64,000 nucleotides of DNA from Ideonella sp. (GCF_016702655.1 NZ_JADJDO010000001.1:616455-680454); one strand, 5' to 3'. Shown: positions 44,266 through 54,160, counted from the stretch's first letter. The notes: generated from the letters alone by a model not told the origin. Numbers and translations: made by a program.

Positions 44266-46815
44266 TCAGGGCCGTCCCAGGATGCGCTGGATCCGGTTGA
44301 TGACCTTCGCCGGCGAGGCGTGGGCGAGTCGCTGCAGGATCGTGCGCGGGGGCCGCGGCTTGCGCGGCTTCTTCGCCGTCTCGGCCGCCGGGTGTGCCTC
44401 GGGTGCCTTGGCCCCCTCGGCCATGGAGGCCTGCTTGGCCGCCGCCTTGGCTGCAGCCGCCTGCTTGTTCAGCGCCATCAGACGCAGCGCACTGTCGAGG
44501 CCATCAGCGAACAGGCGCATGGAAGCGTCGCGGCGCGGCATCTGCGCCACCTCCTGATAGAGCGACCGCAGCTTCTCGGCGACGACGCCGGCCGCGTGGT
44601 AGGTCTCGACGTAGTGGCGTGCCGCCCTGCCAAGCTCGACGCGTCGGTCCGCATCGGTGACGAGACCACGCAACTGGCGCGCGATCGACTTCGGATTGGC
44701 GTTGACGAGCACGCCGGGAGGCACCTCGTGGACGAGGTCGTCGCGAATGAAGGCGATCACGGCCTTGCCCAGCGCCATTGCCTCGACCGAGAGCACGCCG
44801 TACCAGCCGATGAGGATCTGATCGATGACCACGTCCGCCTCGGCGAGTTGGGCGATCAGCTCGTAGTGCGGCAGTCCCTCGAGGAGAACGAAGTCGAACT
44901 CAAGCCCCTCCTTGTGCAGCGCGGCCACGGCCTCGGTGATCATGTCCGTGCCCTTCGCGGCGCGCCGCGTGGGCGCATGGCATACGCGCGGCCGCTCGCG
45001 CCGCCTCGCACCGACGTAGGGCAGGCGGTCGAGCTCGACCGCGCGCTGAAGAATGCGAGCCTCCGGCACGTAGGTCTGCAGCTCCGGATCGGGCACCAGG
45101 ATCAGGTCCGCGTTCTGGCGCACCGTCTCGAGCAGCCTTTCCTTCAGTGCGTCCGACATCCCCGAAGGATCCGCCGCCTCGTCCCAGGCGAACGGGTTCA
45201 TCGCGCCGAAGCGTGCATTAACGCGGATCTCGCTGCCGCGGAACTGGAAGAGGATGCGCTTGCCCGCCTGGCGCATCAGCGACAGGTCCTGGAAGGCCGC
45301 CGGCTCGTACCGGTCGCCCTGGTAGACGTTCATGATCGGCCTGTAGTGCAGGTGAAAGACGTCGAACCTGCGCGCGGCCCACATCGCGAGCGACGCCTGC
45401 GACAGCACGGTCGGCGCCGGCCAGTACGCGTCGGAGCGGAACTGAAATCCTCTGCTCGCGGCGACGTTGATCGACTGCGCCGGCGCGCCCGCCTTGCGCA
45501 GGGCGCGCGCCAGGATGCCGGGCTGGCCCGCCGAGGGCGCCGGCCCCTGGAAGACGCCACGCGACGCGACCCGCGGCGAAGCCGCCTGCGCCTCGATCGC
45601 GTCGACGACCTGGCCGAACTGCCGGCCCCACGAGTACTGCTCGCGCAGCCCCTGCCAGTCCGGCGCGTGGCCGCCGGCGATCACCTTGCGCACCGCGGCG
45701 ACGAAGCCATCCGCGTCGTTGGAGACGAAGACCTCGCCCAGTCCGTGCTGGCGCACGAAATCGGCCTGGAAGGTGGCGTCCGAGACGACCATTGGCAGCT
45801 CGGCATGGATGAACTCGAGCACCTTGGTCGGCACAGCGAGGTCGGAGTTGCCGTAGCGCGTCAGCGGCGAGATGCCGAAGGTCGCGCTCGCCGCGGCGCT
45901 GGCGACCTCGGCGTCGGGTACGTAGCCAAAGACGTGCAGACGGTCGGCGACACCGGACCTGACCGCGAGTTCGCGCAGTTCGGTGAGGTAGTCTGCCACC
46001 GCGCTCGACAGCAGCGCGAAGTGCAGGGTCGGGATCTCGGCCAACGCCGGGATCAGCACGTCCAGGCCGCGCGCCTTGGTGGCGCGGCCGAGATAGACCC
46101 CGAGGGGCACGTCCGCCGCGAGCCCGATGCGCTGGCGCAACTGGAAGTCGGAGGCGACCTGCTGGCGGGGGGCGTTGTGCACGACGAGGCTGCGGCTCCG
46201 GTCGAGGTCGAACTGCTCGCTCAGCAGGCCACCGATGCGCTCGTTGACGAACACCAGCTGGTCGGGCAGGCCGAGGTGCCTGGCCTCGGCGTCGATCGCG
46301 TACTGCAGCCGCCCGGCAGGCAGGATGCCCTCGTAGCCCTTGACGTATTCGTGTACGTCGTGCACCCAGTACAGGGGCTGCCGGCAGGCGTAGGCCTGCA
46401 TCACGCTCAGTCCGATGTCCAGGCCCCAGAAGTCGTGCGTGTACAGCAACGAGAACGTCGCCGACGCGAGCGCGCGGCAGACGCGCTCGCCGATCGTCTG
46501 CATCGCCTCGACGTGCCCATCGGCGTCGGCCGCGGGCGACAGCTCCTCGCTGTTGACGAGCACGAACGGGATGCCTTCGACGAAACCGCAGGAGTAGTCG
46601 TCCGGCAGCGCACGCGCGCCGATGAGGACGATCTCGAAGCCCTGCTCGGCCAGCGACGCGGCCGACTTGAGCACGCGGCTGTCGCCGACGATCCGGTTGC
46701 CGACGATCATCACGATCCTGCGCGCGACCTCGCCGTGCAGTGCGTTCTCGAGGAAGTCCTGCAGGAGATCCGGATCCTTCACCAGGCGGCCAATGTCACT
46801 CTTCTTCTTTGCCAT
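44266..46815 (-). CDS. Two-domain glycosyltransferase (tandem GT-B)
   Basis: An 849-residue protein with two GT4-like halves. The first (about 40-400) has IVMIVGNRIVGDSRVLKSA, YWVHDVHEYVKGYEG, LGVYLGRATKARGLDVLIP and TKVLEFIHAELPMVVSD. The second (about 420-790) has FDVFHLHYRPIMNVYQG, ILFQFRGSEIR, AAKGTDMITEA and GVLSVEAMALGKAVIAF. The Lys/Ala/Pro-rich tail (about 795-849) is basic. The two halves may add two sugars in turn. It lies 95 bases downstream of the WbpE-like gene. The ATG at 46815 has no clear ribosome-binding site. Confidence 0.82.
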   Translation of the reverse strand: MAKKKSDIGRLVKDPDLLQDFLENALHGEVARRIVMIVGNRIVGDSRVLKSAASLAEQGFEIVLIGARALPDDYSCGFVEGIPFVLVNSEELSPAADADGHVEAMQTIGERVCRALASATFSLLYTHDFWGLDIGLSVMQAYACRQPLYWVHDVHEYVKGYEGILPAGRLQYAIDAEARHLGLPDQLVFVNERIGGLLSEQFDLDRSRSLVVHNAPRQQVASDFQLRQRIGLAADVPLGVYLGRATKARGLDVLIPALAEIPTLHFALLSSAVADYLTELRELAVRSGVADRLHVFGYVPDAEVASAAASATFGISPLTRYGNSDLAVPTKVLEFIHAELPMVVSDATFQADFVRQHGLGEVFVSNDADGFVAAVRKVIAGGHAPDWQGLREQYSWGRQFGQVVDAIEAQAASPRVASRGVFQGPAPSAGQPGILARALRKAGAPAQSINVAASRGFQFRSDAYWPAPTVLSQASLAMWAARRFDVFHLHYRPIMNVYQGDRYEPAAFQDLSLMRQAGKRILFQFRGSEIRVNARFGAMNPFAWDEAADPSGMSDALKERLLETVRQNADLILVPDPELQTYVPEARILQRAVELDRLPYVGARRRERPRVCHAPTRRAAKGTDMITEAVAALHKEGLEFDFVLLEGLPHYELIAQLAEADVVIDQILIGWYGVLSVEAMALGKAVIAFIRDDLVHEVPPGVLVNANPKSIARQLRGLVTDADRRVELGRAARHYVETYHAAGVVAEKLRSLYQEVAQMPRRDASMRLFADGLDSALRLMALNKQAAAAKAAAKQASMAEGAKAPEAHPAAETAKKPRKPRPPRTILQRLAHASPAKVINRIQRILGRP

Positions 46816-46910
46816 CGCGGTCTGCCGGTCGGGCCGGTGTTTGACTTGGGAGCTTGTGCGCCCGGCTTGCACCGCCTTGCGCACACAGATGCCGCCCGAG
46901 CGGCGGCCGG

Positions 46911-48053
46911 CTATCGCGCCGCGTCGAGCTCGGCCGGTCTGGCGTCGGACTCGGGCGTGCGCGGCCGAACCGAAGCGACGAGGGCCTGCACGATTCTGCG
47001 TTGCAACGCGTGATCGAGATCCGGATGCATCGGCAGGCTCATCACCCGCGTTGCTGCCGACTCGCTCGCCGGCAGAGCCGGCGGACTCGTCTCGCGGTAG
47101 GCCGGCTGCAGGTGCAGCGGCATCGGGTAGTGGACCGCGGTGGGAACTCCGGCGGCTTGCAACTCGCCCTGCACGCGCGCCCTGTCGTCGACGAAGACGG
47201 TGTACTGGGCAAAAACGCTCGAACGGTCCGGCCGCACCTTGACGCGATCGATGCCTGCTGCATCGATCAGCGCGTCGTAGCGGGCACCGATGGCCGCGCG
47301 TTGCTCCAGTTCCCACTCGAAACGCTGCAGCTTGCCAAGGACGACAGCGCACTGCAGCGTGTCCATGCGTCCGCCCACGCCCACGCGCGTGTGAACGTAG
47401 CGCTTTGACTGCCCATGGACGCGGATCTCGCGCGCCGCCTGGGCAATGGCGTCGTCGTTCGTGAACAAGGCACCGCCGTCGCCGTAGCAGCCGAGCGGCT
47501 TGCTCGGGAAGAAGCTGGTGCAACCGATGGTCGAAAGGTTGCAACTGCGGCGCCCCTTGTACTGCGCGCCGAAACTCTGCGCCGCGTCCTCGATCACCGG
47601 CAGCCGGTGCGCGTCGGCGATCGCGTTGATCGCGTCCATGTCGCACGGCTGGCCGTAAAGCGATACCGGCATGATGGCCCGCGTGCGCGGGCCGACCGCA
47701 CGAGCCAGCGCACGCGCGTCCAGATTGCAGGTGTCGGGTTCGATGTCCACGAAGACCGGCTTGGCGCCGAGGAGCGCAATCACCTCGGCCGTGGCGGCAA
47801 AGGTGAATGGCGAGGTGACGATCTCATCGCCCGGCTTGATATCGAGCGCCATCAGCGCGATCAGCAGCGCCTCGGTGCCGGAGGCGACGGTCACGCAGTG
47901 CTTTGCGCCGCTGAAGGCGGCAAGGCGCGCCTCGAGCTCGGCCACTTCAGGGCCCATGATGTACTGGCCGTGGTCGAGTACTGCCTGGATGCGGAGGTCG
48001 ATGTCCGGCTTGAGCGCCGAGTACTGCGCCTTGAGGTCGATGAAGGGGATCAT
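46911..48053 (-). CDS. DegT/DnrJ/EryC1 aminotransferase, WbpE-like
   Basis: A 380-residue PLP enzyme with MIPFIDLKAQY at the start, VASGTEALLIALMALDIKPG, the IEDAAQSFGA PLP-ring segment and Schiff-base Lys in SFFPSKPLGCYGDGGA. WbpE transfers an amino group to C3 of UDP-3-keto-GlcNAcA, between WbpB and WbpD. It is first in a leftward operon (WbpE, tandem GT, GT, methyltransferase, Cys-rich protein), divergent from the KpsC-like gene. Confidence 0.87.
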   Translation of the reverse strand: MIPFIDLKAQYSALKPDIDLRIQAVLDHGQYIMGPEVAELEARLAAFSGAKHCVTVASGTEALLIALMALDIKPGDEIVTSPFTFAATAEVIALLGAKPVFVDIEPDTCNLDARALARAVGPRTRAIMPVSLYGQPCDMDAINAIADAHRLPVIEDAAQSFGAQYKGRRSCNLSTIGCTSFFPSKPLGCYGDGGALFTNDDAIAQAAREIRVHGQSKRYVHTRVGVGGRMDTLQCAVVLGKLQRFEWELEQRAAIGARYDALIDAAGIDRVKVRPDRSSVFAQYTVFVDDRARVQGELQAAGVPTAVHYPMPLHLQPAYRETSPPALPASESAATRVMSLPMHPDLDHALQRRIVQALVASVRPRTPESDARPAELDAAR

Positions 48054-48222
48054 GCGGTTGGAGAATCTGCGGAAAATTGGAGGCAGCGAAGGCATCGGCC
48101 TCTCGATCGATGCCGCGCGTGCGGATCGTAACCCAGCCACCGGGGCGAACGTCTGCAGCACAATAGCCGCCCGCGAGGCCGATCTGCCCAACTCGGCCAT
48201 CGACGAAACCGCCAACGACCGC

Positions 48223-50343
48223 GTGAACCCCGTATCCGACCCCTCACCGTGGCCTGGGCACGCCGCTGCGGGCCGCGCGCAGGCCATCGCAACGCATCCG
48301 CCTGCGCAGGCCGGCCCCGTCGAGGGCAGCCTCGTCGCCCGAACCTCGGGCCTGATGCTGGTGCGCGGGCTGCAGCGCTTCCTCGACCTGCCGCTCGTCT
48401 TCCAGCCGCTGGGGCGCCCGCGCGCGGACGCTGTCGCCATCGTCGGCTGGGGCCTGAAGGGCGTGGCGGTCAAGGCCAAGGTCGCGGCGGATCGATATGG
48501 CCTGCCCTACCTCGCGCTCGAGGACGGATTCCTGCGATCCGTCTCTCCGGGCGATGCCGAGCCGGGGCTGTCGCTGACGATCGACGATCTCGGTATCTAC
48601 TACGACGCGCAGTCGCCGTCGCGCCTCGAACAGCAGATTGCCGGTGCGCACACCGAGGCGCAGCGTGCACGCGCGAGCGCGCTTGCCGCCACTTGGCGCA
48701 CGCAGCGGGTCTCGAAGTACAACCATGCGCGCGAGCGGCCCGACCCGGACGCCGGATGGATGCACTCGCCGTTCGTCCTGGCGGTCGACCAGACTGTCGG
48801 CGACGCCTCGATCCACCATGGGCTGGCCGATGCCGCGAGCTTCCAACGCATGCTGGAGGCCGCGCTCGACGAGCATCCCGGCGTGCCGGTGTTGCTCAAG
48901 GTGCACCCGGACGTGATCGCCGGGCGCAAGCGGGCCCATTTCGGCCCGCTTTCCAAGGGAGCGTCGGCACGCGTCACGCTGCTTGCGGGCAACGTGCATC
49001 CGCCGGCGCTGTTCGAGGCAGCACGCTCGGTCTACGTCGTTACTTCGCAGATGGGGCTCGAGGCGCTGATCTGGGGGCGCACCGTGCGCACCTTCGGCAT
49101 GCCCTTCTATGCCGGCTGGGGCCTCACGCAGGACGAGCTCGCCGCACCCGCGCGGCGCGGCAGCGCGCTCGGCGTGACGCTCGCCGACATGGTCCACGCG
49201 GCGCTGGTCGAATACCCGCGCTATGTCGATCCCGAGACCGGTGCGCGCTGCGAGGTCGAGCGCGTGCTCGAGTGGATGGGGCTGCAGCGCCGGCAGCGCG
49301 AGCGTTTCGCACCCGAGGTGCAGGCGGTCGCGTTCTCGAGCTGGAAGCGCCCGATCGCGCAGTCCTTTCTCGCCGGCAGCACCCTGCGCTTCACCGAGGT
49401 GCCGCGGCCCTTGCGTGCGGCCGAGGAACGCGCCATCTGGGGGCGGCCGGATGACGACAGCCCATCCCTGAACGACGCGCGCGGCAGGCTGCTGCGCGTC
49501 GAAGACGGCTTCCTGCGCTCGGTGGGTCTGGGCGCCAACTTCGTGCGCCCGCTGTCCTGGGTCGTCGATCGAAGCGGGATGTACTACGACGCGACGACGC
49601 CGTCGGACCTCGAGCACCTGCTCGAGACGCAGGCCTTCGACGCCACGCTGATCGAGCGCGCCGGCGCGCTGCGCGAAGCCATCGTCGCGGCCGGCATCAC
49701 CAAGTACAACGTCGGCGCCGGTCACTGGCAGCGCCCGGCGGGCAGCCGGCCGGTCGTGCTGGTGCCGGGGCAGGTCGAAGCCGACGCCTCGATCGCGTAC
49801 GGCGCGCCGGGCGTGCGCGACAACCTGGGTCTGCTGCGCGCCGTGCGCGAGCGCCGCCCCGAGGCCTTCATCGTCTACAAGCCGCACCCCGACGTGCTCG
49901 CCGGCCGCCGCGGCGGCCAGGCCGGGCTCGCCGAGGAACGCCGCTGGTGCGATGCGATCGTCACCGACGTCCCGATCCACCGCCTGTTCGACGAGGTCGA
50001 CGAGATCGAGTTGCTGACCTCGCTGGCCGGCTTCGAGGCCTTGCTGCGCGCCAAGCCCGTAACCTGCCACGGCAGCCCGTTCTATGCCGGCTGGGGCCTG
50101 ACCACGGACCTGCAGCAGCTCCCGCGGCGCACGCGGCGCCTGAGCCTGGATGAGCTGGTGGCCGGTGCGCTGATCGTCTATCCGACCTACGTCAGCCAAA
50201 CCACCGGGGCGTTCACGACGCCGGAGCGCGCGTTGTACGAGCTCGCTCACTGGGACGCGACCGCGCCGGTGAATGAGCCTGCCCATGTCCGCGCGCTGCG
50301 CCTGCTCAAGCACATGCGCAAGCGGCTGCGCGGCGCGCGCTGA
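48223..50343 (+). CDS. KpsC-like capsule Kdo transferase (two-domain)
   Basis: A 706-residue protein built of two similar halves. Paired motifs are ALEDGFLRSVSPG and VEDGFLRSVGLG, IYYDAQSPSRLE and MYYDATTPSDLE, KVHPDVIAGR and KPHPDVLAGR, and FGMPFYAGWGLT and HGSPFYAGWGLT. KpsC adds alternating beta-Kdo to a phosphatidylglycerol acceptor for group 2 capsules. The expected partners kpsS and the ABC exporter kpsMT are not in this window. The start is uncertain: GTG at 48223, with a CACAAT box at 48159-48164 as a possible -10. Confidence 0.86.
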   Translation: MNPVSDPSPWPGHAAAGRAQAIATHPPAQAGPVEGSLVARTSGLMLVRGLQRFLDLPLVFQPLGRPRADAVAIVGWGLKGVAVKAKVAADRYGLPYLALEDGFLRSVSPGDAEPGLSLTIDDLGIYYDAQSPSRLEQQIAGAHTEAQRARASALAATWRTQRVSKYNHARERPDPDAGWMHSPFVLAVDQTVGDASIHHGLADAASFQRMLEAALDEHPGVPVLLKVHPDVIAGRKRAHFGPLSKGASARVTLLAGNVHPPALFEAARSVYVVTSQMGLEALIWGRTVRTFGMPFYAGWGLTQDELAAPARRGSALGVTLADMVHAALVEYPRYVDPETGARCEVERVLEWMGLQRRQRERFAPEVQAVAFSSWKRPIAQSFLAGSTLRFTEVPRPLRAAEERAIWGRPDDDSPSLNDARGRLLRVEDGFLRSVGLGANFVRPLSWVVDRSGMYYDATTPSDLEHLLETQAFDATLIERAGALREAIVAAGITKYNVGAGHWQRPAGSRPVVLVPGQVEADASIAYGAPGVRDNLGLLRAVRERRPEAFIVYKPHPDVLAGRRGGQAGLAEERRWCDAIVTDVPIHRLFDEVDEIELLTSLAGFEALLRAKPVTCHGSPFYAGWGLTTDLQQLPRRTRRLSLDELVAGALIVYPTYVSQTTGAFTTPERALYELAHWDATAPVNEPAHVRALRLLKHMRKRLRGAR

Positions 50344-50354
50344 TCGCGCCGCCC

Positions 50355-52244
50355 TCAGGGGCCAACGCCGGCCGCAGGCGCGTACTCCTCGACTGCCGCC
50401 TGCAGCGCCGCCTGCACCTCGGCGTCGGTGGCAACCCGGTGCGCGGCAATCCAGTCGATCAGCCCCGGCACCTTTTCAGCGTGGTCGGCGATGCGCGCCA
50501 GGTGGATGCGCGGCATCGGCGTCGGCAATGTCGCATCGGCATCGGCCAGCAGTTCCTCGTACAGCTTCTCGCCCGGGCGCAGGCCGCTGAAGACGATGCC
50601 GATGTCCTCCGGCGCGTGGCCCGAAAGGCGGATCATCTGGCGCGCCAGATCGACGATGCGCACCGCCTCGCCCATGTCGAGCACCAGCACCTGACCGCTG
50701 TCGCCGATCGTCGCCGCCTGCAGCACCAGGCGCGCGGCCTCGGGGATGGTCATGAAGTAGCGCACGATGTCGGGGTGCGTCACCGTCACCGGGCCGCCGC
50801 GCGCGATCTGCTCCTTGAACTTGGGAATCACGCTGCCGCTGGAACCGAGCACATTGCCGAAGCGCACCGCCATGAAGCGCGTGCGCGGGTGCAGCGCCGC
50901 GAGCGCCGAGACCACCATCTCGGCGGCGCGCTTGGTGGCGCCCATCACGTTGGTCGGGTTGACCGCCTTGTCGGTGCTGATGAGCACGAAGCGCTCGACG
51001 CCGCCCTCGGCCGCGGCGAGCGCGGCGTGCCAGGTGCCGAGCGTGTTGTTGCGCAGGCACGCGAAGGCGTTGTCCTGCTCCATCAACGGTACGTGCTTGT
51101 ACGCCGCGGCGTGGAACACGAGTTGCGGCCGCCACTGCGCGAGCACCTGTCGCATCTGCGTCAGGTCCTTCACGTCGCCGATCAGGCAGGTGAGCGGCAA
51201 CTCGGGCCAGCGCTCGCCGAACTCCTGCTCGATGCGGTAGAGGTTGAACTCGCTGAGTTCGAGGAGGACGAGCCGCGCCGGGCCGTAGCGCGCGATCTGG
51301 CGGCACAGTTCGCTGCCGATGCTGCCCCCGGCGCCGGTGACGAGCACCGTGCGGCCGCTGATGCCAGCCGCGATGCCGGCCTCGTCGAGGCGGATCGGCT
51401 CGCGGCCGAGCACGTCCTCGGGCTCGACCTCGCGCACGCGGTCGACCTGCCCCCGGCCGCGGTCGAGTTCGCGCACGGAGGGCACGGTCAGCACCGGCAG
51501 CCCGACCTCGGCGGCGATCTCGAGCACGCGCCGGCGCGCGCTTCCGGTCAGCGCCGGCATGGCGACGATCAAGTGCGTCGCCGTGCCGCGCCAGGCGCGC
51601 CCCGGCGCGGCGGCCAGCGGCCCCAGAACCGGCACGCCGGCGATGCGCGCACCGTGCTTGGCCGGGTCGTCGTCGAAGACCGCGAGCACGATCCAGCCCT
51701 GCTCGTGGATCCCGGCCAGCAGGCGCCGCGCCGCATCGCCGGCACCGAACACGATCGCCCGCCGCACCTCGGCGTCGCTGCCGGTGATGCGCGAGCGGGC
51801 GTGTTCGTAGAGCATGCGGTAGGCGATGCGCACCAGGCTTACGCCCATCAGCGACACGACAGGATGCAGCGCGAGCACTGCGCGCGGCACGCCGCCGAAC
51901 TGCAGCACGGTCACGAGCAGCGCGGCCACACAACCCGCACCGAGGCAGGCGATCGTCAGCCGCTTGATCTCCCCGAAGCCCGAGAAGCGCCACATCCCGC
52001 TCGGCACGCGCGCCAGCGCAAAGGTAAGGAGGTAGATCGCGATCACGCCCAGCATGACCCAGAGGTCGTAGGCCGGTCGGGCGTCGATCCAGCGCTCGAA
52101 GCCGAGCCGGAACAGGTAGGTGACGTTCCAGCACACGCCGACCACGACACCGTCGACAGCGAGCGAGAGCAGCGCCCGGTGCGGCCGCACGAGGACGAGC
52201 AGGCGATCCAGCCGGTGCCAGAGCGTGGGCGCGGATGCGGCCAT
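50355..52244 (-). CDS. WbpM/CapD-type UDP-HexNAc 4,6-dehydratase (membrane-anchored)
   Basis: A 629-residue protein with four membrane helices (about 20-140), a nucleotide-binding middle region (VFGAGDAARRLLAGI) and an SDR catalytic domain. The SDR part has TGAGGSIGSELCRQIA, HAAAYKHVPLME and STDKAVNPTNVMGATKR; Met replaces the usual Tyr in the YxxxK position, as in WbpM. It makes UDP-4-keto-6-deoxy-HexNAc for QuiNAc, FucNAc or bacillosamine-type sugars. It follows the sugar transferase and DegT genes, suggesting one pathway. Confidence 0.92.
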   Translation of the reverse strand: MAASAPTLWHRLDRLLVLVRPHRALLSLAVDGVVVGVCWNVTYLFRLGFERWIDARPAYDLWVMLGVIAIYLLTFALARVPSGMWRFSGFGEIKRLTIACLGAGCVAALLVTVLQFGGVPRAVLALHPVVSLMGVSLVRIAYRMLYEHARSRITGSDAEVRRAIVFGAGDAARRLLAGIHEQGWIVLAVFDDDPAKHGARIAGVPVLGPLAAAPGRAWRGTATHLIVAMPALTGSARRRVLEIAAEVGLPVLTVPSVRELDRGRGQVDRVREVEPEDVLGREPIRLDEAGIAAGISGRTVLVTGAGGSIGSELCRQIARYGPARLVLLELSEFNLYRIEQEFGERWPELPLTCLIGDVKDLTQMRQVLAQWRPQLVFHAAAYKHVPLMEQDNAFACLRNNTLGTWHAALAAAEGGVERFVLISTDKAVNPTNVMGATKRAAEMVVSALAALHPRTRFMAVRFGNVLGSSGSVIPKFKEQIARGGPVTVTHPDIVRYFMTIPEAARLVLQAATIGDSGQVLVLDMGEAVRIVDLARQMIRLSGHAPEDIGIVFSGLRPGEKLYEELLADADATLPTPMPRIHLARIADHAEKVPGLIDWIAAHRVATDAEVQAALQAAVEEYAPAAGVGP

Positions 52245-52255
52245 GATCGGGATGC

Positions 52256-52865
52256 TCAGCGCTGCACGCTGCGGCGCGCGAGCAGACGCAGCGTGTTGGT
52301 CAGGACGCAAAGGTCGGACCGCAACGTGGCCCGGCCCGCATAGTCGGCTGCCGCCTGCAGCTTGCGTGGCAGGATCACTTCGACATATTCGCGCTCCGGG
52401 TCGGCAGCCGCGGCGAGCAACGCCGCCTCGTCCACATGCGCCAGCGACACCGGATCGGTGATCCCCGGCCGCACCGCGAGCACGCGCCTCGCGCAGCGCC
52501 GCGGGGACCTGGGCCAGATAGTGCGGCACCTCGGGCCGCGGGCCGACGAGGCTCATGTCACCACGCAGGACATCGATGAGCTGCGGCAGTTCGTCGAGCC
52601 GATAGTGGCGCAGCCAGCGCCCCGCGCGCGTGATGCGCGTGTCCTCCCCCACCGTCAGCGGCGGGCCGAGCCGGTCGGCGTCGGGCCTCATGGTGCGGAA
52701 CTTGTGGATCCGGAACGGCAACCCGAAACGGCCCACGCGCTGCTGGCGATAGAGCACGGGCCCGCGCGAATCGAGCATGATCCAGACCGCAAGGCCGAGC
52801 AGCAGCGGTGCCAGCAGCACCAGCGCGACCGCCGCCCCGACGGCATCGAACAGGCGCTTGGCCAT
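52256..52865 (-). pseudogene. Bacterial sugar transferase (initiating glycosylphosphotransferase) with a frameshift
   Basis: Starts MAKRLFDAVGAAVALVLLAP with one membrane helix, then LYRQQRVGRFGLPFRIHKFR, the GEDTRITRAGRWLR segment, DELPQLIDVLRGDMSLVG and PRPEVPHYL. After LREAR (about 52480-52490) the frame changes. The continuation VLAVRPGITDPVSLAHVDE and the KLQAAADYAGR tail lie in another frame ending at 52256. The switch is at a CG-rich run in which two bases (CG) look missing. If real, the enzyme loses its last ~75 residues. The gene sits between a DegT aminotransferase and the dehydratase. Confidence 0.8.
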
Positions 52866-52869
52866 GGGC

Positions 52870-54030
52870 TCAGCCGCGCAGCAGGGCACGCACCGTGTCG
52901 CAGACGCGCGCGACGTCGGCATCGCTCATGCGCGTGTACAGCGGCAGCGTCAGCATGCGCTCGTAGGCCTGCTGGCTGTGCGGGAACTGCGCCGGCACGA
53001 GCTTGTAGCGGTCGCGCCAGTAGGGGTGCAGGTGGAGCGGGATGTAGTGCACGCTGCAGCCGATGCCGGCTTCGAACATGCGCTCGATGAAGCGGTCGCG
53101 CGCCAGCGGTGCGCCGTCGGCGAGGCGGATCACGTACAGGTGCCAGGCGTGGCGGTCGCCCGGCGCGGGCCGCGGCGGCAGGACGAGCGGCAGGTCGGCA
53201 AAGGCCGCGTCGTAGGCCGCTGCGATGGCCTCGCGCCGTTGCTGGAAGGCGGCCAGGCGCTTCAACTGTTGCAGCCCGAGCGCCGCGGCAATGTCGGTCA
53301 GGTTGTACTTGAAGCCCGGCGCGACGACCGCGTAGGCCCAGGCCGGCACGGTGGCCGTAAAGCGGTCAAAGGCGTCGCGGTTCATGCCGTGCAGGCGCAT
53401 CGTGCGCGCTCGCTCGGCGAGCGCCGCGTCGCGCGTGACGAGCATGCCGCCCTCGCCGGTCGTGATGGTCTTGTTGGCGTAGAAGCTGAACACGCAGGCG
53501 TCGGACGCCAGCGTGCCGACGAGCGCACCGCCACAGGTCGTCGGCAGCGCGTGCGCCGCGTCCTCGACGACCTTCAGGCCGTGGCGGCGCGCAATGCCCA
53601 GCAGCGCCGGCATGTCGGCCGCGAGCCCGGCGTAGTGCACCGGCAGAACAGCCTTCGTCCGTGGCGTGATCGCGGCCTCGACGGCGCGCGGGTCGATGTT
53701 GAGCGTCGCCGGGTCGATGTCGACGAGCACCACGTCGGCGCCCAGGTAGCGCACCACCTCGGCCGTCGCGGTGAAGGTGTGGGTGGTCGTGATGACCTCG
53801 TCGCCGGGGCCGATGCCGAGCGCCTCGAGCGCCAGGTGCAGCCCCGCCGTCGCCGAGTTGACGGCGATCGCCTGCAGTGCCGCATCGCCGAGAAAGGCCG
53901 TGAAGTCGGCCTCGAAGCGCTTCGACTTGGGCCCGGTCGTGATCCAGCCTGAGCGCAGCGTGTCGACGACCTCGGCGATCTCTTCTTCGCCGATCTCGGG
54001 CAGGGCGAAGGGGAGGAAGGCTCGTGTCAT
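52870..54030 (-). CDS. DegT/DnrJ/EryC1 aminotransferase
   Basis: A 386-residue PLP enzyme with FALPEIGEEEIAEVVDTLRSG and WITTGPKSKRFE at the start, VNSATAGLHLALEALGIGPG, VVEDAAHALP and Schiff-base Lys in FSFYANKTITTGEGG. It resembles ArnB/PglE-type 4-aminotransferases that act on UDP-4-keto sugars. It is placed directly before the initiating transferase and the dehydratase that would supply its substrate. The ATG at 54030 overlaps the end of a VapC remnant. Confidence 0.88.
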   Translation of the reverse strand: MTRAFLPFALPEIGEEEIAEVVDTLRSGWITTGPKSKRFEADFTAFLGDAALQAIAVNSATAGLHLALEALGIGPGDEVITTTHTFTATAEVVRYLGADVVLVDIDPATLNIDPRAVEAAITPRTKAVLPVHYAGLAADMPALLGIARRHGLKVVEDAAHALPTTCGGALVGTLASDACVFSFYANKTITTGEGGMLVTRDAALAERARTMRLHGMNRDAFDRFTATVPAWAYAVVAPGFKYNLTDIAAALGLQQLKRLAAFQQRREAIAAAYDAAFADLPLVLPPRPAPGDRHAWHLYVIRLADGAPLARDRFIERMFEAGIGCSVHYIPLHLHPYWRDRYKLVPAQFPHSQQAYERMLTLPLYTRMSDADVARVCDTVRALLRG

Positions 54031-54158
54031 GGCGAAAGATTGCGCAGGCAGCCGTTCTGCGTCAGTGGGCACGAAGCCCATCCTTGGCGCGCATGCGCTG
54101 CAAGCCAGTCGGTCGCGGCGCGGTGGTGCAGTTGCGACGCGTCGAGCAGCGCGCGCAC
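54027..54158 (-). pseudogene. Remnant of a VapC-type PIN toxin
   Basis: A 43-codon frame immediately after the antitoxin reads VRALLDASQLHHRAATDWL then AAHARQGWASCPLTQNG. This is the start of a PIN-domain VapC with about ten residues missing after LLD (the usual NVLIALLDADH part), and everything after the first third is gone. Its TGA overlaps the ATG of the aminotransferase, so the toxin was cut down to that junction. It is not expected to be active. Confidence 0.7.
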
Positions 54159-54160
54159 CG

